Below are positions 26,150 to 37,353 of a stretch of DNA of 64,000 nt, piece by piece. The DNA comes from Endomychus coccineus (lineage: Eukaryota; Arthropoda; Insecta; Coleoptera; Endomychidae), in assembly GCA_958510875.1 (NCBI GenBank), contig OY294068.1, positions 19,386,297-19,450,296 of the forward strand, read 5' to 3'. Both the position numbers and the translations under genes were made by a program. The notes beneath the pieces are model-generated. The model saw only the letters and a list, made by a program, of their open reading frames with translations. It was not told the origin of the DNA and did not search any database. Positions within the stretch are counted from its first letter, which is position 1. The number at the start of each line of letters is the position of its first letter.

Positions 26150-26815
26150 GACTCTAGTTTCGACAGTTGAACTGTCATTTTCTAACGATAACACAGTAAC
26201 AATGTGTTATAGTTTGAAAATGACAGTTCAACTGTCAAAGCTTCAGCCACATTTCGTGATAAAACTAGTGGTAATATAAACGATAAGACAGGGAGTAGGT
26301 AACTTACTGTGCTATCGTTTGAAACGACAGTTCGACTGTCGAAACTGCAGTCACATTTCGTAACTAAACTGTCATTTTCAACGTTCAAAACGTCAGATTT
26401 CGTGATAAACATATGAACGATGACACAGTGAGTAACTTACTGATGTGCTATGATTAGAAAATTGACAGTTCAACTGTCGGAACTGCATTTAAATTTCGCT
26501 AGAACATTATGGTGGTGGTAATATGAACGATAACGCAGTAAGTAGCTTCCTGTGTTATTGTTTGAAAATGACAGTCCAACTGTCGAAACTGCAGTCACAT
26601 CTCCTGATTAAACTGCCAATTTCAAACGATAGCACAGTAAGTAGATAACTTACTTTGTTATCGTTTAAAAATAACATCTCAATTGTCGAAACTGCAGTCC
26701 CATTTTGTGATAAGATTAGTGGTAACATAAACGATAACACAATAAGTAGATAACTCACTGTGTTATTGTTTGAAAATGACAGTTCAAGTGTCGAAACTGC
26801 AGTCACATGAAATTA
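26150..26815. repeat. Tandem array, ~105-bp unit with two hairpins and a hammerhead-like core
   Basis: Stem-loops of the form gacagttcaactgtc recur near 26222, 26327, 26463, 26569, 26674 and 26778, spacing about 105 bp (one interval 136). A seventh copy at 26161 is inverted. Most are followed by GAAAC and the palindrome ACTGCAGT plus C; the 26222 copy is degenerate there. Between them lies a second hairpin, best seen at 26725-26775, where acgataacaca and tgtgttatcgt-type arms surround agtagataact. The order ttGAAAA / stem / GAAAC / palindrome / C resembles a hammerhead core with changed C3 and G8. Confidence 0.75.
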
Positions 26816-26829
26816 CTGGTAATATATAT

Positions 26830-27093
26830 ATACATCATAGTCAAAGTATACCAGGTCTGCCGGAGCCTCCCTTCCATCGTTTCTCGCGCTGGGTGACGGC
26901 ACCCAGCTCCTCCAATCACAGCCTTGCTCTCAGCAGCTCGTCGCCGGCACGTAACAACATCATATTATGTCGTCGTCCATGACATTGATAACATTGAATA
27001 AACGAAATAAACGACCAATCGGATTGCACTAAAATTTTAAAAAGAGTAGAAGGGAGGCTCCGGCAGACCTGGTATACTTTGACTATGATATAC
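26830..27093. mobile_element. MITE with ~40-bp terminal inverted repeats
   Basis: The left end (tcatagtcaaagtatacc, then aggtctgccggagcctccct) is repeated as its exact reverse complement at 27052-27091. The total is about 260 bp, with no coding capacity, and TA-rich flanks suggest a TA target. It abuts the hairpin array. Confidence 0.8.
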
Positions 27094-27817
27094 TGTTATG
27101 ATTTCATTTCATAAACAATAAAAATTTAAAAATAATAACTTACCGAACTTTGAAAATCAGAAAAGATCAAATAAAAGATATTTATATGGAATTAAAAACA
27201 ATAGTAAAAGCTAAATAATAGTTAGGATATTAAAATTAACAATGTAAAACATAATAAACAACAATGTAATAGAATAAGAAGTGATAAACAAGAACTTCAG
27301 TGAAAGTGTAGAAACGTACTGTGTAACGAAGGCAGAAATCTTAATTAAAGTGATTACAAAACTATCATGAGATAGTACAAAACATTGAATAATGTTATAG
27401 ATATAAGTTAGGATTAGTAAATTTGAGTTATGTAATGTTGAAAGAATGTTATTGATATAATATAGTATGTATTAGATTTAAGAATAAGTAACTGTCAAGA
27501 AAACCATAAATATGGGAATAATCATATTAATAATAACCCAATCATAGGTTATATTATACCAAAGTGTGTGGAAAAATGTAGGCAATATTAATTTAAAAAG
27601 AAGGAATCACTATGAATTAAATAAGTTGAAAATCTCCAATAATTCAAAAATCATAGAATACTAAATTCTGATTGGTCGAGACGAATTTCTAGTGTCAGGC
27701 TGGTAACAATGAAATACTTCTGTCAGTTTCACAACAATTAACTTGGCATTCTTGATATGAAAAGAAGGCACCTAATAGGTGGAAAATGACATCAATGTAG
27801 CGTCGGTTTTGGAGGCC

Positions 27818-27851
27818 TATAAAAGGATCTGAAAGACAAGCCAAGTCAGTT
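27818..27851 (+). promoter_or_regulatory. Core promoter: TATA box and initiator
   Basis: TATAAAAGG at 27818-27826 and the arthropod-type initiator TCAGTT at 27846-27851 put the TATA box 30 bp upstream of the predicted +1 A (27848), the canonical distance. No other arrangement this good was seen outside the Polinton. It could drive a non-coding transcript, an unseen gene, or be the promoter of a solo LTR. Confidence 0.5.
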
Positions 27852-28117
27852 TTGCAATTACATCTAAGTAGAGACTGTGCTTCTCTGGCAACTCACCAAA
27901 AATTTCTAACCTAAGTTTATAAAAATAAACATCGGTGAACTCAAAAACAAAGTATTATCAACAGTTCCTGATTCTCAAGAAGAAGTAACCAAAATTAGTT
28001 ACCTGTGATTATCGTGAAATAGCAGAGTATTGTGTAAAAAGTGAATCAACGAAATTAAAAAGAAGTAAATTGAACATTGCCAACATTGTTGAACACACTT
28101 TTGGATATTATCTAGAC
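27848..28117 (+). ncRNA. Possible untranslated first exon
   Basis: From the predicted start site the sequence runs 270 nt without a convincing coding frame to a strong splice donor (gac|gtaagt, donor at 28118). This could be a 5' UTR exon or a non-coding RNA exon on the strand opposite to Beat. No downstream partner exon was found, so the call is tentative. Confidence 0.3.
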
Positions 28118-29924
28118 GTAAGTTTGTTTATAATTTCTACATCATATTATCAGTATTATCTGAAAAGTAAAAGGAAGATTGTTGATTATAACAGTATAAA
28201 CAAATATTAGTTGTAAAAGTGATTTTAAGGTTATATCATAGATATTGTGAAACATAAAATTTAATTACCCGAGATAAGAAGAGTCATAGAAATTAAATAT
28301 TGTGAAATCAAAGAGCATTGTGTTTAATTCCATATAAAATTATTCTATAGATAAACTTCAGATAAACTTCAAAAGTTCAAAAACTTCATAAACATTAATT
28401 CAAAGTTCAAATACAATCAAATTAAAAAGATAAAAAGCTAGCCGGTAGAATCAAAAATATAATTATTAATAATTGTCACCACAACGTGGTGCAAATAAAT
28501 AAAACAATAAGAATTTTTATATTAATACATAGAAAAAACATCAGTGTTTATTTCATACTGCTCGCTTCAATGGATTGTAAATAGAAGCTACACGATGAAT
28601 ATGGCCTATTAAAAGATAGAAGCATGGAATCAGTGAAATAAAAAGAGGACGTACAACTGCTAATCTTAAATCATTCTATGTTTAATCTGACTATATGTGA
28701 TATTTTCATTTCAGGAACGAATAAAGAGCAGATGTTTTGATTGTTCTTCTTTGCTCTCATCAAATGTTCATCTTCAACTCTGTTGTTGATTGTTGACAAA
28801 ATACTTTTATCTTTATGACGTTCTGAGAGAATCTACCCTGTAGTACGACAACCATTCGCAGCTCCATTCGTTAGCAGATCTGTGGTTTACGGTGAACTCC
28901 TTGCTGTCCTCTGGTTATTACAAGCTAATCAACCCTCGTGTTTACTGTTAAAACAATTGGACAGTAAATAGAACCCCGTTTGTTATTAGCGAATTAGTGC
29001 TATGAACAGCGTAATCGGGAACTAAATCGGTCAACACAATGGCTTTTAACTGAATTTGATTGGCGTGAAAAACATGTACGTATTCGCGGAACGTTTCCAG
29101 ATAGCTTTTAATTGCAATCAGCTCCGGACTAATCTTCGAATGATTTGCGATAATACAGGAAATTGGGTTTTGAAGAATATTAACTAGAAGCGTAAAATTT
29201 GTTTTCAAAGTGATATTCGAATTTTCATCATATGCAGGTCCATGTTTTTGGAATGTATTTGATTTCTCTATTAAGAAAAACGTTTACAGTGTGGAGCCAT
29301 GGATCTGGGAACTACCCAACTATGAAATCTTGATTAATGCTACAGTGGTGTAGCATTAGGTAGCATTTGGTCTCTTCCTTTCTCCCTACATGGAGAGAAA
29401 AATGATAATTATGGAGATAACATTTTCTAGAGCACAGATCAGAGACTAGATCAGCTTGTACGTGATGAAAATCCATTCTAAGCTTAAATATAAATTGGAA
29501 GTTTCACAAATTTAATAAATAAATGTAACGTAATTTTGCTAACACCGTAGCTTCTACGGCCAAAACATAGAGTTCCACCACCTATACGGGGTAGAGAACT
29601 AGAACTATTATAATTTGCTTCAAAACAAACTTATCTTTCCAGGACGCGTGTGCCGACCAGAACTTTTCGCTGAGGGCTTTTCTTGCCCCTAATTTACTCC
29701 ATCAATATAGCGATTGATATCGATATTTAGTAATAAATTCCTTGTAACCCGTTTTTCCATTAATTTATGTTTTGTTTATGTCTTTAGTTAGTCATTATTT
29801 AAAAGGCAGAGTAAGACGTCCAATTCAGTTCAATCTATAGTTTGGTGAGGAATTGAAATATTACCAGGCTAGGAATTGGAACTTACATACCCTATACCAA
29901 CAAATGATCGTAATCTGGTGAACG
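28118..29924. other. No recognisable gene (Beat intron)
   Basis: AT-rich. A minus-strand frame at 28948-29208 (86 codons) lacks recognisable domains. Confidence 0.35.
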
Positions 29925-30760
29925 ATGGTTCAATAAAATCTGTTCTAGGGCCTTCGCGTCTAAACAAACAGAATACCGTCGTTGGCGCAATAACACATGT
30001 CTGGGGACCAGAACAGAATGTATTGAGGTCAGAAATATGTGCAATGAAACAATAAATGCTTTGAAAGAGATCAAAATAAGATCAAAGCTTATCGAATGCC
30101 CGAATGGCTACCGTTCATTTTGGACCAAAGCAATTGGTAGAAATTTCACTTCCAGTTCATTCCCTCCCCTAACCAAAGATGATGGCACATTGGCCACTAC
30201 ATGTGAGGTCATTGCAAAAACCGCTTTACAAAAACTTGGTCTTCTATACAGTGCCAAGAGCTATACGCTACAAAGTTCAGATTCGACCTGTCCTGGAGTA
30301 CAGTCCTCATGTTTGGAGTTCGGCTCCGAAACATATGCTGAAGCTTTTGGATTATATTCAGAAGAGATCTATTCATCCGGTTAATGATGTCACACTTACG
30401 AGTTCATTACCTTTCTAGAGATTGGAGATTGGAGATCTTTCGCTCTTCTTTTTTCCATGGTCGATGGTCATCAGAAATCTCTTCTGTTGTTCCACCACGA
30501 GTGATTCCAGAAAGGCGGGCTAGGCGAGCTCAAACTAGTCACCCCTTCATTGTCAATTTCGAGACCTGCAGAACTTCTTGCTACCAGACTTAATTTTTCT
30601 ATCGAACAGTGAAGTTGTGGAACTCTTTACCCCGCTCAGTTGGGTCTATAACATCCAAACCTTCAAGAAAAATTCGACTGCCTATCTCCCAACATTCCAC
30701 CGCACACGATGTTCGTTGATTTCGTTCTCGTGTGGTCAATGTATAAAAAAATATAAGAGA
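29925..30760 (+). pseudogene. Internally deleted non-LTR retrotransposon remnant
   Basis: Upstream part: ERWFNKICSRAFASKQTEYRRW and then FTSSSFPPLTKDDGTLATT (to about 30195), the linker before the RT domain. It jumps directly to the region after the RT: YKVQIRPVLEYSPHVWSSAPKHMLKLLDYIQ (30267-30360), NDVTLTSSLPF, HPFIVNFETCRTSCYQT and the NSLP block (to about 30640). The whole RT core, roughly 200 codons, is missing. Frames change at least twice. Same family as 6840-7860 and 33650-34690. Confidence 0.8.
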
Positions 30761-31155
30761 TGACGCATTTCCGTCAATTTTGAACTAACCTGCTTCAATT
30801 TTTTTTTTGCCTAAAAAGTCCAAATAGATGATTTTATTTACTGAATCAGTTTTTCTGAGGATAATTTGAGCCATTAGCTTACTTATTGCTAGTATTGCTT
30901 CATATAAAAAAATAAAATAAACCTCCTGAATAATACACATTGATGCCGTAACTCAAAAACACAAAAATGTAACCTAACCTCTTTTCGCATTGACCCTTCA
31001 ATCATATACATATCTTTAAATGTGAATCCATTATTAAACTGTGTTTTTGATTCATGAGGAACATACATGGCAAGTATTCGAGTTACTCAATATGTTCTAA
31101 GTTTGTATAAAAATAACTCAACAACAAGAAAAGTAGAGTGTATGTATTCAGTTAC

Positions 31156-31291
31156 CTGCCACAAGTAAGTTTGCAGACCGTATTTCTGTATGAAAGAGTG
31201 GTGCATCGGCTGAAACCTCACATTTAAATTCTCCTGAAGTTTCTCTTTCCACATCTGTTAACGTAACTTCTCTTGAGTTGGATCTTGATAT
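31156..31291 (-). CDS. Beat-family Ig protein, internal exon (first Ig domain)
   Basis: A 136-bp exon on the minus strand between an acceptor (ttttcag, ending 31292) and a donor (gtaactg from 31155). It reads ISRSNSREVTLTDVERETS and GEFKCEVSADAPLFHTEIRS. The TSGxxxCEVSADAPxFxT signature, with the second Ig cysteine, is diagnostic of Beaten-path proteins. It ends in phase 1 and joins exactly to the exon at 23249-23116, implying a 7,906-bp intron. The upstream exon carrying the first Ig cysteine is not recognised in the window and may lie farther right. Confidence 0.8.
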
Positions 31292-31909
31292 CTGAAAAAG
31301 GAACTCGGCTTAATTCGTGTTATCACATTTTCAACAGCATCAGTTGCAACAACTGTGACAAATTTCACTAGAAAGGCTTTTTACATCAACATAACTATGA
31401 AACATTTTACATGAGTTGCATATTATATCGGGTTTAGTATTTTTATAAAAACTGTATCTCTATCTCTATTCCCAGCTTTTGCATTTGTTGGAGTATGTCA
31501 CTGGATTTAACACAATGAATATATAGTTCATTTTCTATAAATTGTGGAAGTGATGATATTATCATCGTGTGTGAGTGTAAGGTCTAGGAATTTTATTTGA
31601 TTTTGCATCTCTTTAGAAACAGAGAAAGAACACAAAAAGAACTTCCTGGACCTTACCCTTACACACCATATCAATATCATCCCTTTCTAAACCTACATTT
31701 ACAGATAAAACTATTGTCAATTCATCTTTTAGTCTCCATAATCACAAATTAGCAGCAAACTATGCAATGACACATTGAGGTTTTTTATTTCCCCAATCCC
31801 CTGTACCCGAATGAAGAATTGAATATAATGAAGGTTATAGCCAACAACAATGAATTTCAACCTCAAATTATATCCAAATTAATTATATAACACAGCTCTA
31901 TCTTGTTGA

Positions 31910-32530
31910 AACTCTATAAAACTTTATTTAACGAATTAATATTATTCCTATTCCTCAATCTATGTATTTATTTATAGTGTGGTCATCCAATTTAGAGTAC
32001 CATGACACGTTGAAGTTTGATCCCGATCATTGATTATTCAGAACAAATTTGAAAAATGTCATTGGCACTTACGCTTTCATGTCAAAAGATACTTAAGATT
32101 TAACACACTGGAAGGTGAGTGGAAAGGTGAATGCTAATATTAATCAGATAAACTCGTACTCAACAACAACAATACAATTTAATCATAAAAATAATAAAAC
32201 AATGATTATGACAATTGATGATGAAAGATTAATTTAATTAACTTTATTACTGACAAAAATAAAAATAAGATCAAAACCTAAACTACATAATATAAATTCC
32301 TTGGGTTAACTTTTATGGAGTTTCATCAAGAGAGCCATGTTACAAGTGGCGCAGTCGGTAGGATTTCTAATTCTGTTCTTTTCTGAATATTACTAACTGA
32401 TTTCCTTCTTTATTGATTATTTCAACTAAAATCGAGACAATATTTTCTAATTTTGTATAAAATTTAAATTTTCTTGAAATGATTTTGATTTGAATATTGG
32501 AAATTACCTGTAATAAACCATCATCACAAT
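31910..32530 (+). repeat. Dispersed repeat B, copy 1, with LTR-type primer-binding site
   Basis: Contains ctctataaaactttattta, a block around ccatgacacgttg, aacacactggaaggtgagtg and a run of caacaacaacaat. The same blocks recur in order at 54385-54620 and 57695-58120. At 32347-32364, TGGCGCAGTCGGTAGGAT matches a tRNA-Ser primer-binding site of the kind used by 297/17.6-type Gypsy elements. This suggests an LTR retrotransposon end, although the other copies do not keep that site. Confidence 0.5.
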
Positions 32531-33199
32531 TAATAGAAAGGAGCAGGAATTAACTCACTTAAGTATCTATCATTTCACACAAAAATTCCGGTTACTCATG
32601 GAAATACGTTTCCCTTCCACATTTTGGTGATACGAGTGGAACATTCGCGGACATCTTATTGAAAGATGATGGAAAAGTTAGCTTCAAGCATAATATAATT
32701 GTTTTATATTTTGTCAATGCTTAAGACAAAACGAATCAGTTTAATAAACCTGTTCACAGCATAATAACGTTCATATTGGTAGATCAAGTCGTAATATAGA
32801 AATTATATATAAAGAACATTTTCGATCTTTTAGTCAATAAAACAGGGCACGCTTTCCCAAATATAGTTGAATAAATCTTCCGCTAGAAATTATTCATTGA
32901 ACACCATAGATTCAGTGGAAATTTATAAAAAGAAGAGTATAAAAACGACAGTAAAAATTTAATATATCAATTAGTTGTACTACAGCATTATTTTCGATAT
33001 ACTAAAATTTCTCGTAATCCAGTAACATGCACCTTCTTCGTACATTTCCGCATTAAAATTTCCTAAATACCTCACTAACTGCACCCTATCAATCTATTTC
33101 ACTGATATATTCAACCCAAAACTCCACTTGTTACATGTATCTTAATTTGACTATAAATATCTTAAGATCTTTCATGTTTATTCATGCATTATTATCGTT
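32531..33199. other. No recognisable gene
   Basis: AT-rich intervening sequence without supported frames. Confidence 0.4.
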
Positions 33200-33400
33200 T
33201 TGAAGATGACACGCGAATTGTCGAAACTATAGTCACGTTAGTGTTTCTACAATATAAGTTATGAGAACAAAGTAATGAAAGCATTATTATTGTTCTGAAG
33301 ATAACACGCGAATTGTTGAAACTATAGTCACATTAGTGTTTCTAATAAATATAATATAAGCTATAAGAACAAAGTCATAAGTGTTATCATATCAATATGA
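33200..33400 (+). repeat. Two tandem ~96-bp units each with a hammerhead-like core
   Basis: Unit cores at 33200-33234 and 33295-33329. Each has YTGAAGA, T, a 4-bp stem around cgcgaat, GAAA, the palindrome ACTATAGT and C, followed by ac(a/g)ttagtgtttct and a shared AT-rich tail to the next unit. The second keeps C3 and G8 (CTGAAGA). Compensating changes hold stem II (GACA/TGTC in the first, AACA/TGTT in the second). Same architecture as the 26.2-26.8 kb array. Confidence 0.65.
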
Positions 33401-33649
33401 TCAATTATCATGAAGTGACAGCTTTCATCATCGATTCTGGATAAGTTTTTTTTTTAGTTTGAAATGTACTCGATTGCTTCTGTTAGAACATACAGATCAA
33501 GCAGAGGGTCTACCTGATGTAGCAGTTCGGAAAATGTGAGAGTTCTCCAGAATAGACTCTGTATAACTAATTTGTTGTTGCCACCTGGGGAGAAAAAGGA
33601 AAATTGAAGAAATAAAATAACTCATGTTATCCGATTATAATTTCCCTAT

Positions 33650-34690
33650 GGTATATACTGAGCTAACTAATCGTACCGCGAAGTTAGTTGCCTACCCAGC
33701 ACATATATGGCAGGCATTCAATGAAAAGCATGGAGAATTTCCAGCTGGAGCATCGTATATCTCCAATGTTATTGACTGAGTTTGACACCAAACGTTGTCG
33801 TTGACTACCGAGTATTCTCTCAGACAGATCACTCTATCTGGTGGTTGGCTGAGACCCTCAATACAATAGCTTACAACGATGATGTTCCACAGGGATATGT
33901 TACAACTTTGTTTCGGCACCATATCAACGATATGTTAGAGTAACCCTCCTGTTGGGTTGTTGCGTTCATAGCTGTGCGGATGATTGTATTTTTGGACCCG
34001 ATTTCTCCTCTAGGGCCCTTGTATCATCAAATGAGAACAGGTCTATGCAATGGATAGAGATTTTGCACAATTGTGGAATAACGATCAGATAAGATTGTAA
34101 AGTTCAATGGAACCAAACCTCAAGCTAGTATTCCTTCCAGGAACGTGGATACCACAATCTCTAATATGAATATGCCAGGTACAACTTGATTTTCTGTTCC
34201 ATGTCAAGAGCTGCTCCACACCTCAGCACTTCGCAATATCTACAAAACATAGACTCGACCTATCAAGGAGTGATGCTCACATATTTGAAGTTCCAAAATA
34301 TACGCTGTAGCTATTATATCCTATGCAGAAGAGATATATTTGTGTAGTTGATTATGTCACACTTACTATTTGAATGACATCTCTAGAACAACGTAGAAAG
34401 GTGGCCGTTCTCGCGCTTTTGTGTAAATTTATCCATAGATGTCTTGTCTGTCATTGCATCATAGGGTATGCCAGGAACGAAGACTTCTCACCCCTTCAAA
34501 GTCAAGTTGTCGAACTTCTCGCTAGCAGACTTCATGTTTCTATCGAACGGCATAGTTTTGGAACTCTCTGCCTGGTGAAGTCTTTCCTGATGCCAATAAC
34601 CTCCACACTGTCAGGAAAAATTCCTATGCCTTCCTCGTTTCCAAACTTTCCTGTCTCAGGCTCACACCCTGTTCTTTGAACATTATAAGT
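33650..34690 (+). pseudogene. Non-LTR retrotransposon remnant (CR1/Jockey-like)
   Basis: Degenerate plus-strand fragments of the family at 6840-7860: a VPQG-like block (dvpqgyv, near 33880), a HINDML block, an ADD box (CADDC, about 33972), the post-RT region and the C-terminal SHPFKVKLSNF block near 34490. Dense stops and frameshifts. Confidence 0.6.
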
Positions 34691-36055
34691 AGTATTCAAA
34701 AGACGAGCTCTTCGTAACTTGACATTTGGCATATTCATCTATGTGCATTGGTGTTTGTTTCTTCTTGAAGATAACAGCGGCGTGGAACAAATGTTACATA
34801 ATTCAGAAAATAAATATCCAACTATAACAATTGTTCTCTGGTTGTGAAGTTCACATCGTGTTTTCAATATGTATGTTTTGGAACCCAAGCATTAAAAATA
34901 ACATAGAAACTCATCGAATCGAGAGGAAAAGGGGGATAATATGTAAGAATGATTAAAGGTGTGAATGACTGGTGACTGACAATAGACCTAAAACAAAGCT
35001 GAAATAACTAGAGAAATCAACAGCGACATCTAATGTCTTATCATAGATCATAGATAAGTGCCCAGATCCTTGCCTCATGAAACAGCACGTGAAGTTTATA
35101 CGGAATACTTTCATTTGATTCTCATTTTCGTAAAGGTAGATATTACTCTCCGAAATATGTGCTGAAAAATCAGTTTTATATTATTTCCTCCGAAGAGAAC
35201 ACCCCAATATTCACAATGACACTCCTAAGATTGGGAGGTGTAGTTGTTAGCAATTATATATAAATTCCTGAGAAATAGGATACATAAACACACCAGTCTA
35301 CTTATTCTCGTCTAGACTTACATTTCGGTCTCACGACCATGATAAGAATATGTTTGAGAACCAATTCACATCCACCAAAACGCGGAACTTCTCCAACAAA
35401 TAGTCTCAAGCCCTAAGCGTCTCCATCGCATTGATTTCAATTGAAAATGTCCAGGTCGCAACAATGAACGGAACGCGGTTGATTGAAATTTTTGAGAGTA
35501 TGTATTAGAAAATCACTACACAGTGATGTTTTGTTTCTATAGATGAAGTCATATTTCGAGGACGACACGAAACAATCTGACAACCGAAATCCCTTTCGCC
35601 AAAATGGTAGAATGTTGAACAGATGTGTTTGAAATTTTATGACTACGTAGAAAAGGTCTTTCCGCTACCAACATTACTAATTTATTGTTTCAGCTTACCA
35701 CATACATACATAATATCAAATATTATAAAGAGGTACGTAGAAATTTGAAAGTATTTAATTAAATTAAATTTGATTGTACATCGATTTTGTGATTTACAAC
35801 TGAGCATCACGTTTTATGTAAATCATCCTCAAGATAACTGTTAATACCTAAAGATAAAAAACTCACATGGTATATAAATTAAATTGTTTATATTGTGATT
35901 GGATTTGTACAGAAATTCCAGATTGAAATGGTCCTTACTTGCTTAAAAATCATTATATTACAAATGTACACTACTACACTGAATGATACAATTCAGAAAA
36001 ATTTCAAAATAATCTTTATTATGAAAATAAAACAAAACACGACTGATTTGTTCAC
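34691..36055. other. No recognisable gene; one hammerhead-like core
   Basis: At 35322-35347 the minus strand reads TTATCATGGTCGTGAGACCGAAATGT, close in layout to the core at 15754-15784. Otherwise no supported feature. Confidence 0.3.
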
Positions 36056-36085
36056 CTGAAAACGCCACTGTGTGGCGAAACATAT
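36056..36085 (+). ncRNA. Hammerhead-like core (degenerate)
   Basis: CTGAAAA, C, a strong 5-bp GCCAC-TGT-GTGGC hairpin, then GAAAC. G8 is A and stem III is absent. It lies about 135 bp upstream of a Penelope 3' coding end at 36220. Confidence 0.3.
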
Positions 36086-36219
36086 TTTTTATTATTTCAT
36101 TATTTTCATAATAAACGTTTATTTTGGAATTTTTCTAAAGTGTAGTGTTATTTGTGATATTATACAGGAATTTCTATAAAAATCAAGAAGGAATGTATGA
36201 CCATAAGTGTAGTATTAAA

Positions 36220-36440
36220 AACAAAAGTCAGAAAATTGCCCCGTCCCGCCCTTGAAAGATATTGTTTTGTATAACCATTTGTCTGATTATAAAAATGTTA
36301 ATATTTTAGCCAAATAAACCAATAATTATGAAAGATCTATCCTTAAGATGATTCATCCGAAACGTCATGCTAAGTCTGTAAATCATAGAATTGATGTACA
36401 ATCAATGAGTTAAAAGTATATAAATCTGTCTAACCAAACT
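36220..36440 (+). pseudogene. Penelope-like element 3' coding end (family B, copy 3)
   Basis: Reads SDYKNVNILAK, a stop, TNNYERSILKMIHPKRHAKS and VNHRIDVQS. Homologous to 14560-14790 and 15165-15320, and similarity to the first copy continues non-coding to about 36600 (acttggcg(c/t)aaagggattttg). Confidence 0.6.
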
Positions 36441-37353
36441 CTTGCAAATTTCTAGATAGGTACTTCTTATAATGTTTGAAATTTTGTATACGTGGAAAGC
36501 TGATACAATAAGTTAGTAATATTGATACAGCAAAGACCTTTTCTGTTATAGTCATACAATTTTAAACACATCTGTTTACTTGGCGTAAAGGGATTTTGTT
36601 TTGCCTTGGCCTCGTGACTTATTCCTCAAGAACTTACATACGATTTATACTTGGGTCAAGAGTCATAATTATAGATGAAAACGATGAAAATTCAATTCAA
36701 AAGAATCCATACTTAAATATAACTGGAATGAATATTACATTCCATGTCTTAATGTGATGATAATAATTCAATTCGAAATGTTCTCAGACTCAATTACCAA
36801 CGTAGTTGGTCATTGTCGGTTTCTATTGACAGAGACCTGAGAGATAGGTGGAGAATATATTATTCCGTTGAAGCATCGTTTGAGGATAGTCCCTTAGACA
36901 CGGAATATGCTTAGTATTGCGCGGCTATATATTGCATATTGATGGAAAATAAATTACGGTTTCCCTGATTACCTTGTGCTCACTTACAGATGTTCACTTA
37001 AGCACACAAATCAATACCTATGAATTATAGAACTTGTTGAACTCTGCGTACGAAACTTTAATATATATATTAAACCGTGTAATGCCTAAGTTATTATAAT
37101 TCCGATCGTGCTATTTTCGTAAATATATGTACACAGCACAGCTTAAATGCATTAATTGATTCTCATGAGTCTCGTAAAAACATTTTGGGAGTACGTCGGA
37201 GCAAGTATCAGGTACTAGCTCTTGTCCGCGAATTTCGCCAGCAGAACCTGAAGCCCTTAGGGACAGAAAGGCCGTCGCAAGTCCTGTTCAGGAATTTATT
37301 GTTCAGCTTTATTATGTATCTATTATAATGCTTTTCCGAGTGAGTACATTGCT

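Noticed and set aside
30037..30384. 115-codon ORF as a host gene
   Set aside because: Its two halves are the pre- and post-RT parts of a non-LTR remnant, joined by a deletion.
33513..33586. Possible further Beat exon (minus) between cag and gt
   Set aside because: Phase fits the next exon, but the translation lacks the KWYK and cysteine pattern expected for that part of Beat proteins.
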